From contig CALJNB010000017.1 of the NCBI GenBank assembly GCA_937981985.1, forward strand, positions 85,534 through 149,533: DNA of 64,000 bases, written 5' to 3'. This DNA comes from an uncultured bacterium. GTDB lineage: Bacteria > Myxococcota_A > Bradymonadia > Bradymonadales > Bradymonadaceae. Made by a program: the position numbers and the translations under genes. This document shows, in pieces, positions 8,583 to 18,212 of this stretch (position 1 is its first letter; each line of letters starts with the position of its first letter). Below the pieces are notes generated by a model that had not been told where the DNA came from, searched no databases, and saw nothing but the letters and a program-made list of their open reading frames with translations.

Positions 8583-10055
8583 TTATGCGAAAAAATCCAA
8601 CACCTTCTGTTTCGAAGACGCTCGACGGGCCCGCCCATCGGCCCATTCTCTAAGCGCTTTGATCGGTTCCTCATAAGTACGAAACAAGGGCACCGTCTCC
8701 CGCGCCGCAAAAATAAGATCGTCGACTGTTAACTCACGGCGTTCGGCAAAAGACCCATACATCGCGCTGATGACTACTTGTTCGAGTTCGGCGCCTGAAA
8801 AATACTCGGTCAACCCAGCGATCTTATCGATGTCGGTATCTTCAATCAATCGACCACGACGCAATAGATGTATTTTTAGAATTGATACGCGTTCGTGGAC
8901 TTCGGGTAGATCTACGAAAAATATTTCATCGAAGCGGCCCTTTCGTAACAATTCGGGCGGCAAGCGACTTACATCGTTTGCGGTTGCAACCATGAATACC
9001 GCACTCTGTTTTTCCTGCTGCCAGGTCAACAATGATCCCAAAACCCTAGACGTTCGGCCATCAGTACTATCAAATCCTTTTTCGATTTCGTCCAACCATA
9101 AAACACACGGCGCGATGGCATCACAGACCGCAAGAGCGTGACGCAGAGATTCTTCGGGTGATTGTTTTCCATCAAAAACCGAACCCAGATCAAGGCGCAA
9201 CAGCGGTAGACCCCAATGGCGGCCGATAACTTTAGCGGTCAGACTTTTTCCGCAACCTTGTATCCCAATAAGCAAAACCCCCTTCGGAGTCGGCAATCCA
9301 AAAGCCTTTGCATCTTCGGAAAACGCGTCGTTGCGTTCATGCAGCCAGCGCTTTAATTCGTTCATCCCTCCAACGTCATCAAGACCAAGATCCAAGGGAT
9401 GAAACTCCAAAGCGTCACTCGCGTTCACGAGCTGTTTTTTCTCACTTAAAATTTCACGCTCAATATCAAAAAATGCGTTCTTTGCGGTAGCTTCTAAATA
9501 TTGCACTTTTACGCGATGAAAAGCACGATGCGCTTCTTTGACAGTAAGCCCCATAGCGCCCTGAATGACGGCATCGGCATCTAATTTAATACCGCGAAAA
9601 ACATTTTCGAACTCGCGTTGAATCGCTTCGCGTCCCGGAAGAGGGAGGCTTAAACGCGTAATATCTTTTGACAGTTTTTCTGCCTTAATCTGAACCGGAC
9701 TCAAGAAAATAATAGTTTTACCCAACGCTGCGCAATTGGATTCAATTTCTCGAATACGTCGAATCGTAGTGCTATCCTCGAAATAAGAGTCACAATCTTT
9801 AAGAACGAAAACGTTGTTCAATGGTGCTGACTCAATATGCCTCAGAGCTTGTTGAAAGTCCGCATTCGCTGGTGAACCGTCAAAACCCGTAATCGCGCTC
9901 CATTCTTTGACCTCTCGATTTAGGGCTTTAGATAGGGAACGAATTAGCGATAAACACCGGTCTTCCTCAAAAGATGTGATTTCTATAAACGCATAAGGGG
10001 CCTGAAGAAGAGCTCGAAGTTTTTGAATAAAGGCTGAGTAAGATTGATTTTGCAT
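8583..10055 (-). CDS. Ycf46-like AAA+ ATPase
   Basis: Product of 490 aa. The N-terminal 220 residues form a RecA-like domain without a good Walker A. A full AAA+ module follows, with Walker A GIQGCGKS, Walker B CVLWLDEIEKGF, a sensor-1 region VFMVATANDVSRLPPELL and an Arg-finger loop RKGRFDEIF. This arrangement matches the Ycf46 family of cyanobacteria, chloroplast genomes and many other bacteria, whose role is unclear but linked to stress and carbon regulation in cyanobacteria. It lies 19 bases downstream of the Ser/Thr kinase gene on the same strand, so the pair is probably one operon and the ATPase could be a kinase substrate (inference). Confidence 0.85.
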   Translation of the reverse strand: MQNQSYSAFIQKLRALLQAPYAFIEITSFEEDRCLSLIRSLSKALNREVKEWSAITGFDGSPANADFQQALRHIESAPLNNVFVLKDCDSYFEDSTTIRRIREIESNCAALGKTIIFLSPVQIKAEKLSKDITRLSLPLPGREAIQREFENVFRGIKLDADAVIQGAMGLTVKEAHRAFHRVKVQYLEATAKNAFFDIEREILSEKKQLVNASDALEFHPLDLGLDDVGGMNELKRWLHERNDAFSEDAKAFGLPTPKGVLLIGIQGCGKSLTAKVIGRHWGLPLLRLDLGSVFDGKQSPEESLRHALAVCDAIAPCVLWLDEIEKGFDSTDGRTSRVLGSLLTWQQEKQSAVFMVATANDVSRLPPELLRKGRFDEIFFVDLPEVHERVSILKIHLLRRGRLIEDTDIDKIAGLTEYFSGAELEQVVISAMYGSFAERRELTVDDLIFAARETVPLFRTYEEPIKALREWADGRARRASSKQKVLDFFA

Positions 10056-10074
10056 CTAGAAAGTCTAAACGCTT

Positions 10075-11529
10075 CTAAAGAAAGGTAAAAAGAAAAACCG
10101 CAATTATTAGAATCAAAGCTAGAGCCGTGATGACGTTTGGACCGGTGAACCAGGTACCGCTGGCCTTTTTAGTTTCCGTGGGTGCTTCCGATTCCGGCCT
10201 TAGCGAGTTTTGAGGCAAGGCACTTTTCTCCGGGATCGAGATGGGTCCCGAGGATTTTATTAGAGGTGATGGAAAAGCTTTTGTCGTGCTTTTTTCTTCC
10301 TCGTCTTGTTCGTATTTCGGAGCACTAAGAACCGGAAAGCCAGGCGTAGCCATCGCAGACCGATTTGCTTTCAATTTTTTTCGTTCGGAGAGTCCCATGA
10401 GTTCATCGGTATCTTCATCACGAGAAAAAATATGCATCGGAGGTAGATTCTCCGTATTGATCACTTTTCTCTTGTGTCGGGTTCCGCTGTTCGTACTAGA
10501 TTTCTTCTTTTTGGCACGCGGCTTTTTAACACGTAGCTCCGCTTCGTTTGGTGATTTGCCAGCATTTTTTGTATGAACCCACTTTCGCAAATCGTGTATC
10601 AACGCTTCGGCGGTTTGATATCTACGATCGGCTTTCTTTCGTAGGGTTTTGCGCACAATTTTGACAAGATCTTGGTCTAATGTTGCAGGGAGACGAGGCG
10701 GTTGTTCGGTCTGGTGCTTGATAATAGTCTCGTAGGCGCTTTCACCTTCAAAAGGTAAAAACCCGGCTAGACACTCATACATCATTACCCCGATGCTGTA
10801 TAAATCTGATCTCGAATCCACATCCGGATTGAGTCCTTGTTCAGGCGAAATATACTCCGGCGTCCCATAGACCCGACCCACCACAGACAGCAAAGGATCT
10901 GATTTTTCGGTCGCAATTTTGGCAATCCCAAAATCTAAAATCTTTACGATTTCTTTACCATTGCCAAGCTGATGAAAATATATGTTTTCTGGCTTTAGAT
11001 CCCTATGAACAAAACCACTATGGTGAATCTTTTTCAACCCTTCTAAAATTTGCAAAAAGGTTTTAGCCATCGCCATTTCGGGGAGTTGGAATTGGACACA
11101 CAAGCGATCAAAAAGCTCTTCGCCGTTGAGAAGTTCCATCACGATAAATAAACTTCCAGTTTCGGTTTGGCCAAATTCAAAAACGCGCGGAACGTGAGGC
11201 GACCGTACGGCTCTAGAAATTTTGGCTTCGCGTTTAAATCTCTCAGTAATCGTCCAATCGTCCTGAAGACTTGCTACCATCACTTTCAATGCGACCGGAT
11301 CCGACCGTTCACCATTGGCTAGCACACGGTCTGCCGCGTAAACCTCGCCCATACCGCCCGCGGCGACAAAACCAATAATTGTATATTGGCCAAATTTCGC
11401 ACCAGGTTTAAGTAGTCTCTCTCGTCGAACAGGTTCGACATCGCGCTCACTAATAAAATCGAGGTCTTCGGTGGGAAAACTTTCTTCTGCGCCTAATTGT
11501 GGTGGTAGCTCGATTAGCGTGCTTTTCAT
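10075..11529 (-). CDS. Tail-anchored Ser/Thr protein kinase
   Basis: Hanks-type kinase of 484 aa. The glycine loop is AAGGMGEVYAAD, the ATP-binding Lys is in PVALKVM, the catalytic loop is HRDLKPENIYF, the metal loop is LDFGIAK, and the APE-equivalent is YISPEQG. All key residues are present, so it should be active. After the kinase domain (about 48-310) comes a very basic segment around PRAKKKKSS, a flexible region, and a single hydrophobic helix at the extreme C-terminus (NVITALALILIIAVFLFTFL). The kinase would therefore be tail-anchored with almost nothing outside the membrane, unlike PknB-type kinases with a sensor domain. It is followed by the AAA ATPase gene. Confidence 0.92.
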   Translation of the reverse strand: MKSTLIELPPQLGAEESFPTEDLDFISERDVEPVRRERLLKPGAKFGQYTIIGFVAAGGMGEVYAADRVLANGERSDPVALKVMVASLQDDWTITERFKREAKISRAVRSPHVPRVFEFGQTETGSLFIVMELLNGEELFDRLCVQFQLPEMAMAKTFLQILEGLKKIHHSGFVHRDLKPENIYFHQLGNGKEIVKILDFGIAKIATEKSDPLLSVVGRVYGTPEYISPEQGLNPDVDSRSDLYSIGVMMYECLAGFLPFEGESAYETIIKHQTEQPPRLPATLDQDLVKIVRKTLRKKADRRYQTAEALIHDLRKWVHTKNAGKSPNEAELRVKKPRAKKKKSSTNSGTRHKRKVINTENLPPMHIFSRDEDTDELMGLSERKKLKANRSAMATPGFPVLSAPKYEQDEEEKSTTKAFPSPLIKSSGPISIPEKSALPQNSLRPESEAPTETKKASGTWFTGPNVITALALILIIAVFLFTFL

Positions 11530-11601
11530 TACAACCCGTTTACTTTGCTTTACCGATTAACAGATGACTCAGCATACATGAAAATCTGAGAACGCAAAAA
11601 A

Positions 11602-12675
11602 CTAAAATTGACGAACTTCACTACTTTGTTCGATCTTTGAGGCGATGACAACCTTCTGTCCTAGTGTATTAAATTTTCGTTTTACAAAACCTGTTGCCAC
11701 GCAAGTCGCTTCAATTAGAGGTTGAATCGAAACAAGAGTCCCCACTTTTTTGCCATCAACCAAAATCTCATCTCCAATTTCGGCCTCGTTTTTGAGCTCA
11801 AAACGACATAATTTTTTTGCGGGTTCACCTCTCGAATCCAAACGAGCGATAATCTCTTGGCCGAGATAGCAACCTTTGTCGAAAGAAATCCAATCGTGGA
11901 GGTCGGCTTCAAGCGGAATAACAGTCGAGGAAAGTTCAGCTCCGTAGACGGTCTTTTCGGGATCAACGGCGAAACGAGGTACGCCGTTTTGAATTCGTGA
12001 CCATTCTTGGCATCGCTCGCCAATCGGGATCACCCCACTAGCAACCGCTTGTTTGAAAAATGAAATGAAATTGCTTTTGTTAAGAAGAACTTCGAAGGCC
12101 AATATCGGGCCAAAATCGATCCGTTGAACGATAATATCGTCCCCGTTAAAACGGCCGGTCAAACCATGGAACATGTTCAGATCGTCAAGTTCTCCGTCTA
12201 GTTGAGCTAAAGCCGACAAGGTCGCCGAAGCGTTTTCTCCGGAAAGTAAAACTTTGGCAACACCATCACTACGATCGATGAACTTCGCGTCTTCATTGAT
12301 GATATTTTTCTTGAAATGCGACAGTAAACCGGCCGAAACGACGCCAGGCTCAAAATCCAATAAAATCATTTCATTAATATGCAACGCACGAAGATCAAAA
12401 ACGAGTCGGCCATTAATACTGACCGCGCAAGTTTTAATTCCCGTCCCCGGTTGGCTTAACTTGAAAACATCGCCGGTCACCAACCCTTGAATCAAGGGAA
12501 TAAAGTCGTCCCCCATGCCGATTACCGTATCGCGCTCTCCACGATAGGCGATCGCGTTGGTTGCCATCGCTTTGCGTTCTGTTTGAAGATCAGAAAAGGC
12601 CAGGATATACGGCCTTGGACCTGATGATACGCCCCACGTGGCGCCTTGTTCAGATAGAAATTCTGAGATTTCCAT
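11602..12675 (-). CDS. ygfZ: YgfZ/GcvT-like folate-binding protein
   Basis: Product of 357 aa with the YgfZ signature KGCYLGQE in the C-terminal third (family K-G-C-[YF]-x-G-Q-E), followed by a small beta-barrel domain. YgfZ proteins resemble the glycine-cleavage T protein, bind tetrahydrofolate, and help maintain some Fe-S enzymes such as the tRNA methylthiotransferase MiaB. The start codon overlaps the prfA stop by one base (TAATG), so it is translated by coupling to prfA. Family assignment rests on the diagnostic motif. Confidence 0.86.
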   Translation of the reverse strand: MEISEFLSEQGATWGVSSGPRPYILAFSDLQTERKAMATNAIAYRGERDTVIGMGDDFIPLIQGLVTGDVFKLSQPGTGIKTCAVSINGRLVFDLRALHINEMILLDFEPGVVSAGLLSHFKKNIINEDAKFIDRSDGVAKVLLSGENASATLSALAQLDGELDDLNMFHGLTGRFNGDDIIVQRIDFGPILAFEVLLNKSNFISFFKQAVASGVIPIGERCQEWSRIQNGVPRFAVDPEKTVYGAELSSTVIPLEADLHDWISFDKGCYLGQEIIARLDSRGEPAKKLCRFELKNEAEIGDEILVDGKKVGTLVSIQPLIEATCVATGFVKRKFNTLGQKVVIASKIEQSSEVRQF

Positions 12676-13745
12676 TAGGTACCATCGAGCGCTTTTAGCG
12701 CCTCCGCTTGATAGAAGGTGTGTAAAGGATCGATCACAAGATTCAAGGTCCCTTTCATAATCCCATCTAAGTTATAGGATGTGAAATTGATACGATGATC
12801 GGTGCATCGATTTTGTGGGTAATTATAAGTCCGTATTTTGCCTGACCTATCACCGGACCCAACTTGCTCTTTTCGCTCAGCAGCAATGATCGCGTCCTGT
12901 TCCGCGCGTCGCATTTCAAAAAGTCGAGACTTGAGAACCTTTAGCGCTTTGGCTTTATTTTTATGCTGACTTTTTTCGTCCTGACAAGTTACGACTAATC
13001 CAGTGGGCTCATGGGTAATACGGATTGCAGAATCGGTGGTATTAACGTGCTGACCACCCGCGCCTGAGGAACGATAGGTATCAATTCGCAAATCATTCAT
13101 ATCTACGTCCATGTCCACGTCGTCCACTTCTGGAAGAACGGCCACTGTGACAGCGGATGTATGAATGCGACCTTGAGTCTCTGTTTCAGGAACGCGCTGA
13201 ACCCGATGGGTGCCCGCCTCATATTTTAAGCTACTGTAGACATCTTTGCCCTCAATGAGGGCAACAACCTCTTTAATTCCTCGTTGGTCGGTTTCGCTTA
13301 TGCTTACAATACCTATCTTCCAACCTCTAGATTCGGCGTAGCGACGATACATACTATAGAGATCGGCTCCAAACAAAGCAGCTTCATCCCCGCCAGTACC
13401 GGCGCGTATCTCAAGAAAAATATTCTTGTCGTCTAGAGGATCTTTTGGAAGTAAAAGCGATTTTAAGGTGTGTTCTAATTCAACAAGCTGAACCTCCAAA
13501 GCAGATACCTCTTCTTTGGCCATCTCTCGAATCTCAGCGTCATCATCCTGAAAAAGCGCCTTATTTTCGGCGAGTTCGTTCTGCGCGTGCGTATAACTGG
13601 TATAAGTATTTACTACATCTTGTAAGTGAGAATGTTCTTTGGCCAAGGCTGCAAATTGCTTGGGATCTGACGCGATTTCGGGATCGGAAAGTTGACTTGT
13701 GATCTCGTCGTAGCGCTGTTTTACTTCATCTAATTTATCAAACAC
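12675..13745 (-). CDS. prfA: Peptide chain release factor 1
   Basis: Class I release factor (356 aa, usual length) that recognises UAA/UAG and triggers peptidyl-tRNA hydrolysis. The GGQ loop is intact (SSGAGGQHVNTTDSA). The RF1-type recognition block HRVQRVPETETQGRIHTS contains a PxT tripeptide, which distinguishes it from the SPF of RF2. The start codon is GTG at 13745. No hemK/prmC methyltransferase gene follows, as it does in many bacteria; instead ygfZ overlaps the stop by one base. Confidence 0.95.
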   Translation of the reverse strand: MFDKLDEVKQRYDEITSQLSDPEIASDPKQFAALAKEHSHLQDVVNTYTSYTHAQNELAENKALFQDDDAEIREMAKEEVSALEVQLVELEHTLKSLLLPKDPLDDKNIFLEIRAGTGGDEAALFGADLYSMYRRYAESRGWKIGIVSISETDQRGIKEVVALIEGKDVYSSLKYEAGTHRVQRVPETETQGRIHTSAVTVAVLPEVDDVDMDVDMNDLRIDTYRSSGAGGQHVNTTDSAIRITHEPTGLVVTCQDEKSQHKNKAKALKVLKSRLFEMRRAEQDAIIAAERKEQVGSGDRSGKIRTYNYPQNRCTDHRINFTSYNLDGIMKGTLNLVIDPLHTFYQAEALKALDGT

Positions 13746-13762
13746 GTTCTTTGCCTGGCTTC

Positions 13763-13780
13763 ATCGAACTAGGGTTCGAT
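13763..13780. other. Perfect 7-bp hairpin upstream of prfA
   Basis: ATCGAAC at 13763-13769 and GTTCGAT at 13774-13780 pair around a 4-base loop, in the 93-bp gap between the unknown metalloprotease-like gene and prfA. Neither strand has a T run after the stem, so it is not a standard intrinsic terminator. It may lie in the prfA leader or be an operator. Confidence 0.3.
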
Positions 13781-13838
13781 TTGTTAGGTTATCGAATAAA
13801 CAAAACTAAGGATAACTTCAATCCTAGGTCTGGATATT

Positions 13839-15461
13839 TCAGTTAGGGTACCATCCAATGAGTCCTACGTTTAATCCTTCCCAAAATAATGCACCATCAA
13901 GCGTTTCAAAATCGATTTCCTCATTATCGATGGCGCGAAAGATTGCGCCTAACTCAGGAACGAAATCGAGGACACGAAATTCTCCACCGAAATAGAATCC
14001 AATTTTTGTCTCATCAATCATCCTGGCGCTTTCATTAAGAAGACAAACGCCAGAATTCATGAGTTGTGAATTGGAATCAGGAATCATTCCGAAGCGTTCA
14101 AGACGAAGATCTAAACGAGGATAAAACGACATCGCGCGTAATAAAACCTGTTCTTCATCTAAACCTTCGCCTAAATATTCACAAAAACGATCCGCAATTG
14201 GACCACGTCGATAAAAGTTTGGCTCGCTTATGAATTCACGAACCTGATCAGAACTAAATTCCATGCCTGCAGACTGTAGACCTTCTTCGATGTTTTCTAC
14301 TTTCGCGGTGCTTAGATCGAAACCCGTCTGAAAGACCCACGGATCGATCTTAAGTTCTTTTTGTTCCAAAAATAGATCTGCGGTGTCAACATCCTCACCG
14401 GCGAGTAACCGCGTCGATACTGCCGCCATTCTCTCTAACCAAGGTTCGCAACGGTCAAATTCTGCGTCAAAAGAGGCGTCATCAAAATGTTCTAAATTTA
14501 GTAAATATCGATAAGAGATGTCCTGAAGACGTTTTCGCTTTTGTAAACGCGCAACCTCTTCCCGATCCCAAACGATCTCTTCGTTAAACAAGCGCCTTGC
14601 TCCATTGGAGATATGTTGTCCGTATTCTCGAATGGATTCGAAATGGTCGACCTGAGGAACCGAAAAAAGTTCCATCCAAAGACCAAAACTCCAACTGGTG
14701 ACCCGATTCCAATGCGAACGCATATAGCCGATCGCATCGGTACTAGAATTGAGGTTTTCATAGAAGGTCTCCTGAATTTCTCCGCTTTCTATTTCTCGCA
14801 TGCACGCGGCAAGCTCGGATGAAAAATGCACGAAACCGCGGGTTGCTATTTCGACGGCATCGCTACGATGACTCGCAATCTCCCAATAAGGAAGAGCTGC
14901 ATCACATTGCGAACAATATTGCTTCGGAATGGTCTGCTGATGTTGGGGACAACGGGGCCGATCGATCTCATCAAAATGATACCAATGCACGACCGGCAAG
15001 GTCTCATTGAGACGAACGGAAATATAATAAGCAAAACGCGTAAGCTTCGGATTCCAGAAGAATTTGGCCATTCCGTGCATCATCTCATGGGCTCGCCATT
15101 TTGTGCGATGATTGGGATTGAAAGCGGGACAAGGAGCATCCTGATAGAAAGAAAAGTACTTCGGTTGCTCTAATGCTCCGAAAGACCACGTCCCGAGTTC
15201 ACCGACCTCAATTTCGGGACGTAAATCATCAGGAAAACCCGCCAAAGAACGAAGCTCTTGATGATAGAAGTGCCGACCGTTTTTTGCACCTAGTAGAGTT
15301 GCTCTTAACGTCATCGGCGACACAAAAAACTCATTCTCCGGAGCATTCAAGGAAGACAGGTCCAACTTTGGATCTATTTTCGAAATTTCTCGCAAAGATT
15401 TTACCAGACCTTCACCATCACCCCATTCAATATTAAGCGACGCAAGTCGACGTTCGTTCAT
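13839..15461 (-). CDS. Unknown protein with HEMMH motif and zinc-ribbon-like Cys/His pairs
   Basis: Product of 540 aa that I cannot assign to a family. Two metal-site patterns stand out. HEMMH at residues 125-129 follows a Trp/Arg-rich helix (TKWRAHEMMHGMAKFFW) and looks like a zincin active-site helix. CPQH at 171-174 with CSQC at 183-186 looks like a small zinc ribbon. The remainder is acidic and helical, without signal peptide or membrane segment, so a cytoplasmic metalloprotein is inferred. A third zinc ligand downstream of HEXXH could not be identified with confidence. The start is fixed by AAGG 7 bases upstream. It sits alone between prfA and the DUF4105 gene. Confidence 0.6.
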   Translation of the reverse strand: MNERRLASLNIEWGDGEGLVKSLREISKIDPKLDLSSLNAPENEFFVSPMTLRATLLGAKNGRHFYHQELRSLAGFPDDLRPEIEVGELGTWSFGALEQPKYFSFYQDAPCPAFNPNHRTKWRAHEMMHGMAKFFWNPKLTRFAYYISVRLNETLPVVHWYHFDEIDRPRCPQHQQTIPKQYCSQCDAALPYWEIASHRSDAVEIATRGFVHFSSELAACMREIESGEIQETFYENLNSSTDAIGYMRSHWNRVTSWSFGLWMELFSVPQVDHFESIREYGQHISNGARRLFNEEIVWDREEVARLQKRKRLQDISYRYLLNLEHFDDASFDAEFDRCEPWLERMAAVSTRLLAGEDVDTADLFLEQKELKIDPWVFQTGFDLSTAKVENIEEGLQSAGMEFSSDQVREFISEPNFYRRGPIADRFCEYLGEGLDEEQVLLRAMSFYPRLDLRLERFGMIPDSNSQLMNSGVCLLNESARMIDETKIGFYFGGEFRVLDFVPELGAIFRAIDNEEIDFETLDGALFWEGLNVGLIGWYPN

Positions 15462-15512
15462 CTTGTTTACCTTGGCTGTTTTATCTCGATCTTTATTCTG
15501 TGGATTTTTAAC

Positions 15513-18209
15513 CTAAAAAGGGATCTCGAAATCGAGACCGACGCGATAATCTAAATCGCTTTCTTTCTGGTCACGCTTATAAACCATATTCGTAAAAGCA
15601 GTAGAGAAAAAAGGACGAATAAATGCAGGATTCTCACCCGCGAAAAAGGGAACAAACTGAAGTCCCGCCCGTGCGCTATGTTCGAATCGATATTCTGCAG
15701 TTGGAAGATCGACAAAATGTTTGGAGCTCATGTTGAGTTCGATAATGTTTGGGAACATATCAAAAAGATGGAGCTGCATTCTAGCCCAAGCACCACCACC
15801 CAATAAGAAATGATGATGTCCATGCTTTCCAAAATCCATTTGTAACTGCGGGAAAAGCCCCATCACAAAGAAGGACGTATATTTAGGCGCCCCGAAAAAA
15901 GGCGCAATCAAACCGCCGGAAAGCGCTATAGAACCCTCCTGACCTAAACGTGGAATACGTTTGGCTCGAAGATCAAAACCCCAACCAAACCAATCAAAAA
16001 AGCCTTGACGAACCGGCCCCAACTTCTGAGCCATCGAAAGAAAGCTAATAATTCCAAGATCCATTTCTATATCAAGGAAAATTCTATCGGACAGAGAAAA
16101 GTTTGTTTTGAAATCAAGGACTAACGACTCAACGTCGGACCGAAAGCCGCGGCGGCGTTGTTCGCCTAGACGCTCTTTAATAACGGCACCTTCTACACGT
16201 AAACGTAACCCAGTCCCTGCCGCGCTAACGAAATCATGTTCGTTCTGAACACCTAAGACAATTCGTCCCTTACCGCTTGGACCTAATGATTTCCTATCGT
16301 GAATTCGGGCGATCTGAATGTCTTTTTCTCGCCTTTCCTCTAAATAGGCCGAACCATCGAAGTCGGGCTGATTTTCATCAATGTAGTCACCCATCAAATC
16401 GGTAATTCGAATATAAGATTCTCTGACGTTCGCGATCCAGAGACGCGCGTTTTTATTTTCGTTATCAGGAAGAACGGTTGCCGACATTTGAGATTCCACT
16501 TTTGCAATCGGCTCGAAAAGTTTTTCGTAACGATTCTCAATCGCTTTTTCGGTGAATATTTTACGTCTGCGCTTGAGAATATCCTCTTCGCTGATAGCTA
16601 CTCTCTTCATTTTTTGGATCTTCAACACTCGCTCGGTTTGTTCTGCTTGTTCGGCGAAGAAGCGTTCGATTTCGACGCTATGATAAAGAATATCCAGTCC
16701 TAATTTGAATCGGTTTTTGCCTAGTCGACTGAGCTCCTTTTTCAATTCAACGTAGGCGATTGATCTTTGAGTGGCTGTATTGTGTTCCAACCCCTCGCGA
16801 AGCCCTGTCATTTGCGCTTTCTCTAGCAGCTCTCTACGCGCAACGATGGATTGGTGCGCGACTTCTCTTGATGGAAGGTGTAGCATGGGTTCCTTACTTA
16901 GAAGCTTTCCGTAGGATCCATTATCTGTGGCCGAGAAAGTATCTAAGACATCTGACGGTGTTATCAGAAAAGAGTCTCGGCCGGAGAAATCGATATCAAG
17001 GGCGCCACCTAAAAGATCAACTAAAAAGGAGGCGCAATTATTAAAAAAGAAAACGTAGGAATACTGAAAACGTCGTTCAGTCTCCCAAATGCGTTCCACC
17101 ACTCGAATCCGTTGTTCGGGGCTGAGATTCAATTTGAATCTCTTAATGGTACGTTGTTCAGATCGAAGAACCCTTTTGTCCGTCGACCGGTACGAACCCA
17201 CATCCAAAACGGAAACGAAACCGCCCAACAATCCTTTAACAAAATAGTTTATAAGTCCTACGTTTGAATCGGTGACCGCACCAAATTGATACACCGGCTC
17301 AAAACCGCGACTCTTTCCCTTATAGACGAGATGCAGGAGTAAATGTCCATATAACGATTCTGGTCGGTCAGAGGTGGCAGCTGCAGCTAACACATCAATA
17401 GATTCCAGCTGTGAAACATTCGCCCATCTCTGGAAATCGGGACAAGATCTTAGATAGGTTCGATACCACTTTGGGTCCGACTTTGCTGTTTTTGCTTTGA
17501 AGAAGCGGGACTTGGTGAACTCCTGACATTGTACACTGCGGTCTGGATCGAGTTTATTAGCAGTCACATCTTGAAAGCGAACGAAAAAGGCTTCGGCAAA
17601 AGTCACAAGATCAAGCTTAGGACTCACGGCGCCTAAATAGCGACTAAAACCCCAAGGATCTCGATTTAGTGCCGAACGGGTTGAAGTCCATCCGTTAATG
17701 TTTCTCCACGCCGGTTCTTCTGACCACTTATTTAGAGAAGAGTTTTGGAGAAAAACAGCATGCACGATCGCACGACGACGTTGTAAATCCTCCTGCTCTT
17801 TTTGATCTAATTGGTCGTATCTCTCAACGGGACCCGTTCCTTGAATAGGCGGTAGATCGTAAATTAGAAAAGCGCCATTCTTGTCAAAAGATGGGCATCC
17901 CTTATTAGAACGTCCAACCCCAAAAATACATGGCTTTGAAACGCGTTTTAGTCGAAGCGGTTTTCCTAATGTCCGAAAAAAACTTCGTGGCATGGACTCA
18001 GCGCCTCTCAGAAAACTCTCCACTTCGTCTTTAGTAAACGACAATGAGTATTCTAATTCAATTTTATGGCGCTCATAAAGTTGAGTTACTTTGTCTTGTA
18101 AGGCAGATCCGTGCCACTTTTGAAGATTTTTGGTGTTTGGTAATTCGGCTGAAAGCCAACTACTTTGCAAAAAGCAGAGCATGAAGACAAAAAAGATTCG
18201 CTTGATCAA
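15513..18209 (-). CDS. DUF4105/Lnb-like periplasmic domain protein with C-terminal outer-membrane region
   Basis: Product of 898 aa with a signal peptide (MIKRIFFVFMLCFLQSSWLSA). Residues about 270-410 match the DUF4105 (Lnb N-terminal periplasmic) fold: RPESLYGHLLLHL puts a His near 289, and YVFFFNNCASFLVDLLGG puts a Cys near 392. In Lnb, the lipoprotein N-acyltransferase 2-like enzyme, equivalent His and Cys residues are catalytic. A coiled-coil stretch follows, and the final 250 residues alternate in beta fashion and end in Phe, like an outer-membrane barrel, which Lnb lacks. The start is TTG, three bases after the upstream stop, so translation is coupled to the small secreted protein. Acyltransferase activity is a family-level inference. 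Confidence 0.72.
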   Translation of the reverse strand: MIKRIFFVFMLCFLQSSWLSAELPNTKNLQKWHGSALQDKVTQLYERHKIELEYSLSFTKDEVESFLRGAESMPRSFFRTLGKPLRLKRVSKPCIFGVGRSNKGCPSFDKNGAFLIYDLPPIQGTGPVERYDQLDQKEQEDLQRRRAIVHAVFLQNSSLNKWSEEPAWRNINGWTSTRSALNRDPWGFSRYLGAVSPKLDLVTFAEAFFVRFQDVTANKLDPDRSVQCQEFTKSRFFKAKTAKSDPKWYRTYLRSCPDFQRWANVSQLESIDVLAAAATSDRPESLYGHLLLHLVYKGKSRGFEPVYQFGAVTDSNVGLINYFVKGLLGGFVSVLDVGSYRSTDKRVLRSEQRTIKRFKLNLSPEQRIRVVERIWETERRFQYSYVFFFNNCASFLVDLLGGALDIDFSGRDSFLITPSDVLDTFSATDNGSYGKLLSKEPMLHLPSREVAHQSIVARRELLEKAQMTGLREGLEHNTATQRSIAYVELKKELSRLGKNRFKLGLDILYHSVEIERFFAEQAEQTERVLKIQKMKRVAISEEDILKRRRKIFTEKAIENRYEKLFEPIAKVESQMSATVLPDNENKNARLWIANVRESYIRITDLMGDYIDENQPDFDGSAYLEERREKDIQIARIHDRKSLGPSGKGRIVLGVQNEHDFVSAAGTGLRLRVEGAVIKERLGEQRRRGFRSDVESLVLDFKTNFSLSDRIFLDIEMDLGIISFLSMAQKLGPVRQGFFDWFGWGFDLRAKRIPRLGQEGSIALSGGLIAPFFGAPKYTSFFVMGLFPQLQMDFGKHGHHHFLLGGGAWARMQLHLFDMFPNIIELNMSSKHFVDLPTAEYRFEHSARAGLQFVPFFAGENPAFIRPFFSTAFTNMVYKRDQKESDLDYRVGLDFEIPF

Positions 18210-18212
18210 GAA

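Noticed and set aside
12675-13745. Glu in the RF1 stop-codon recognition tripeptide (PET instead of PAT or PVT).
   Set aside because: The middle residue of PxT is variable among release factors; the flanking residues are normal, so no change of stop-codon use is implied.
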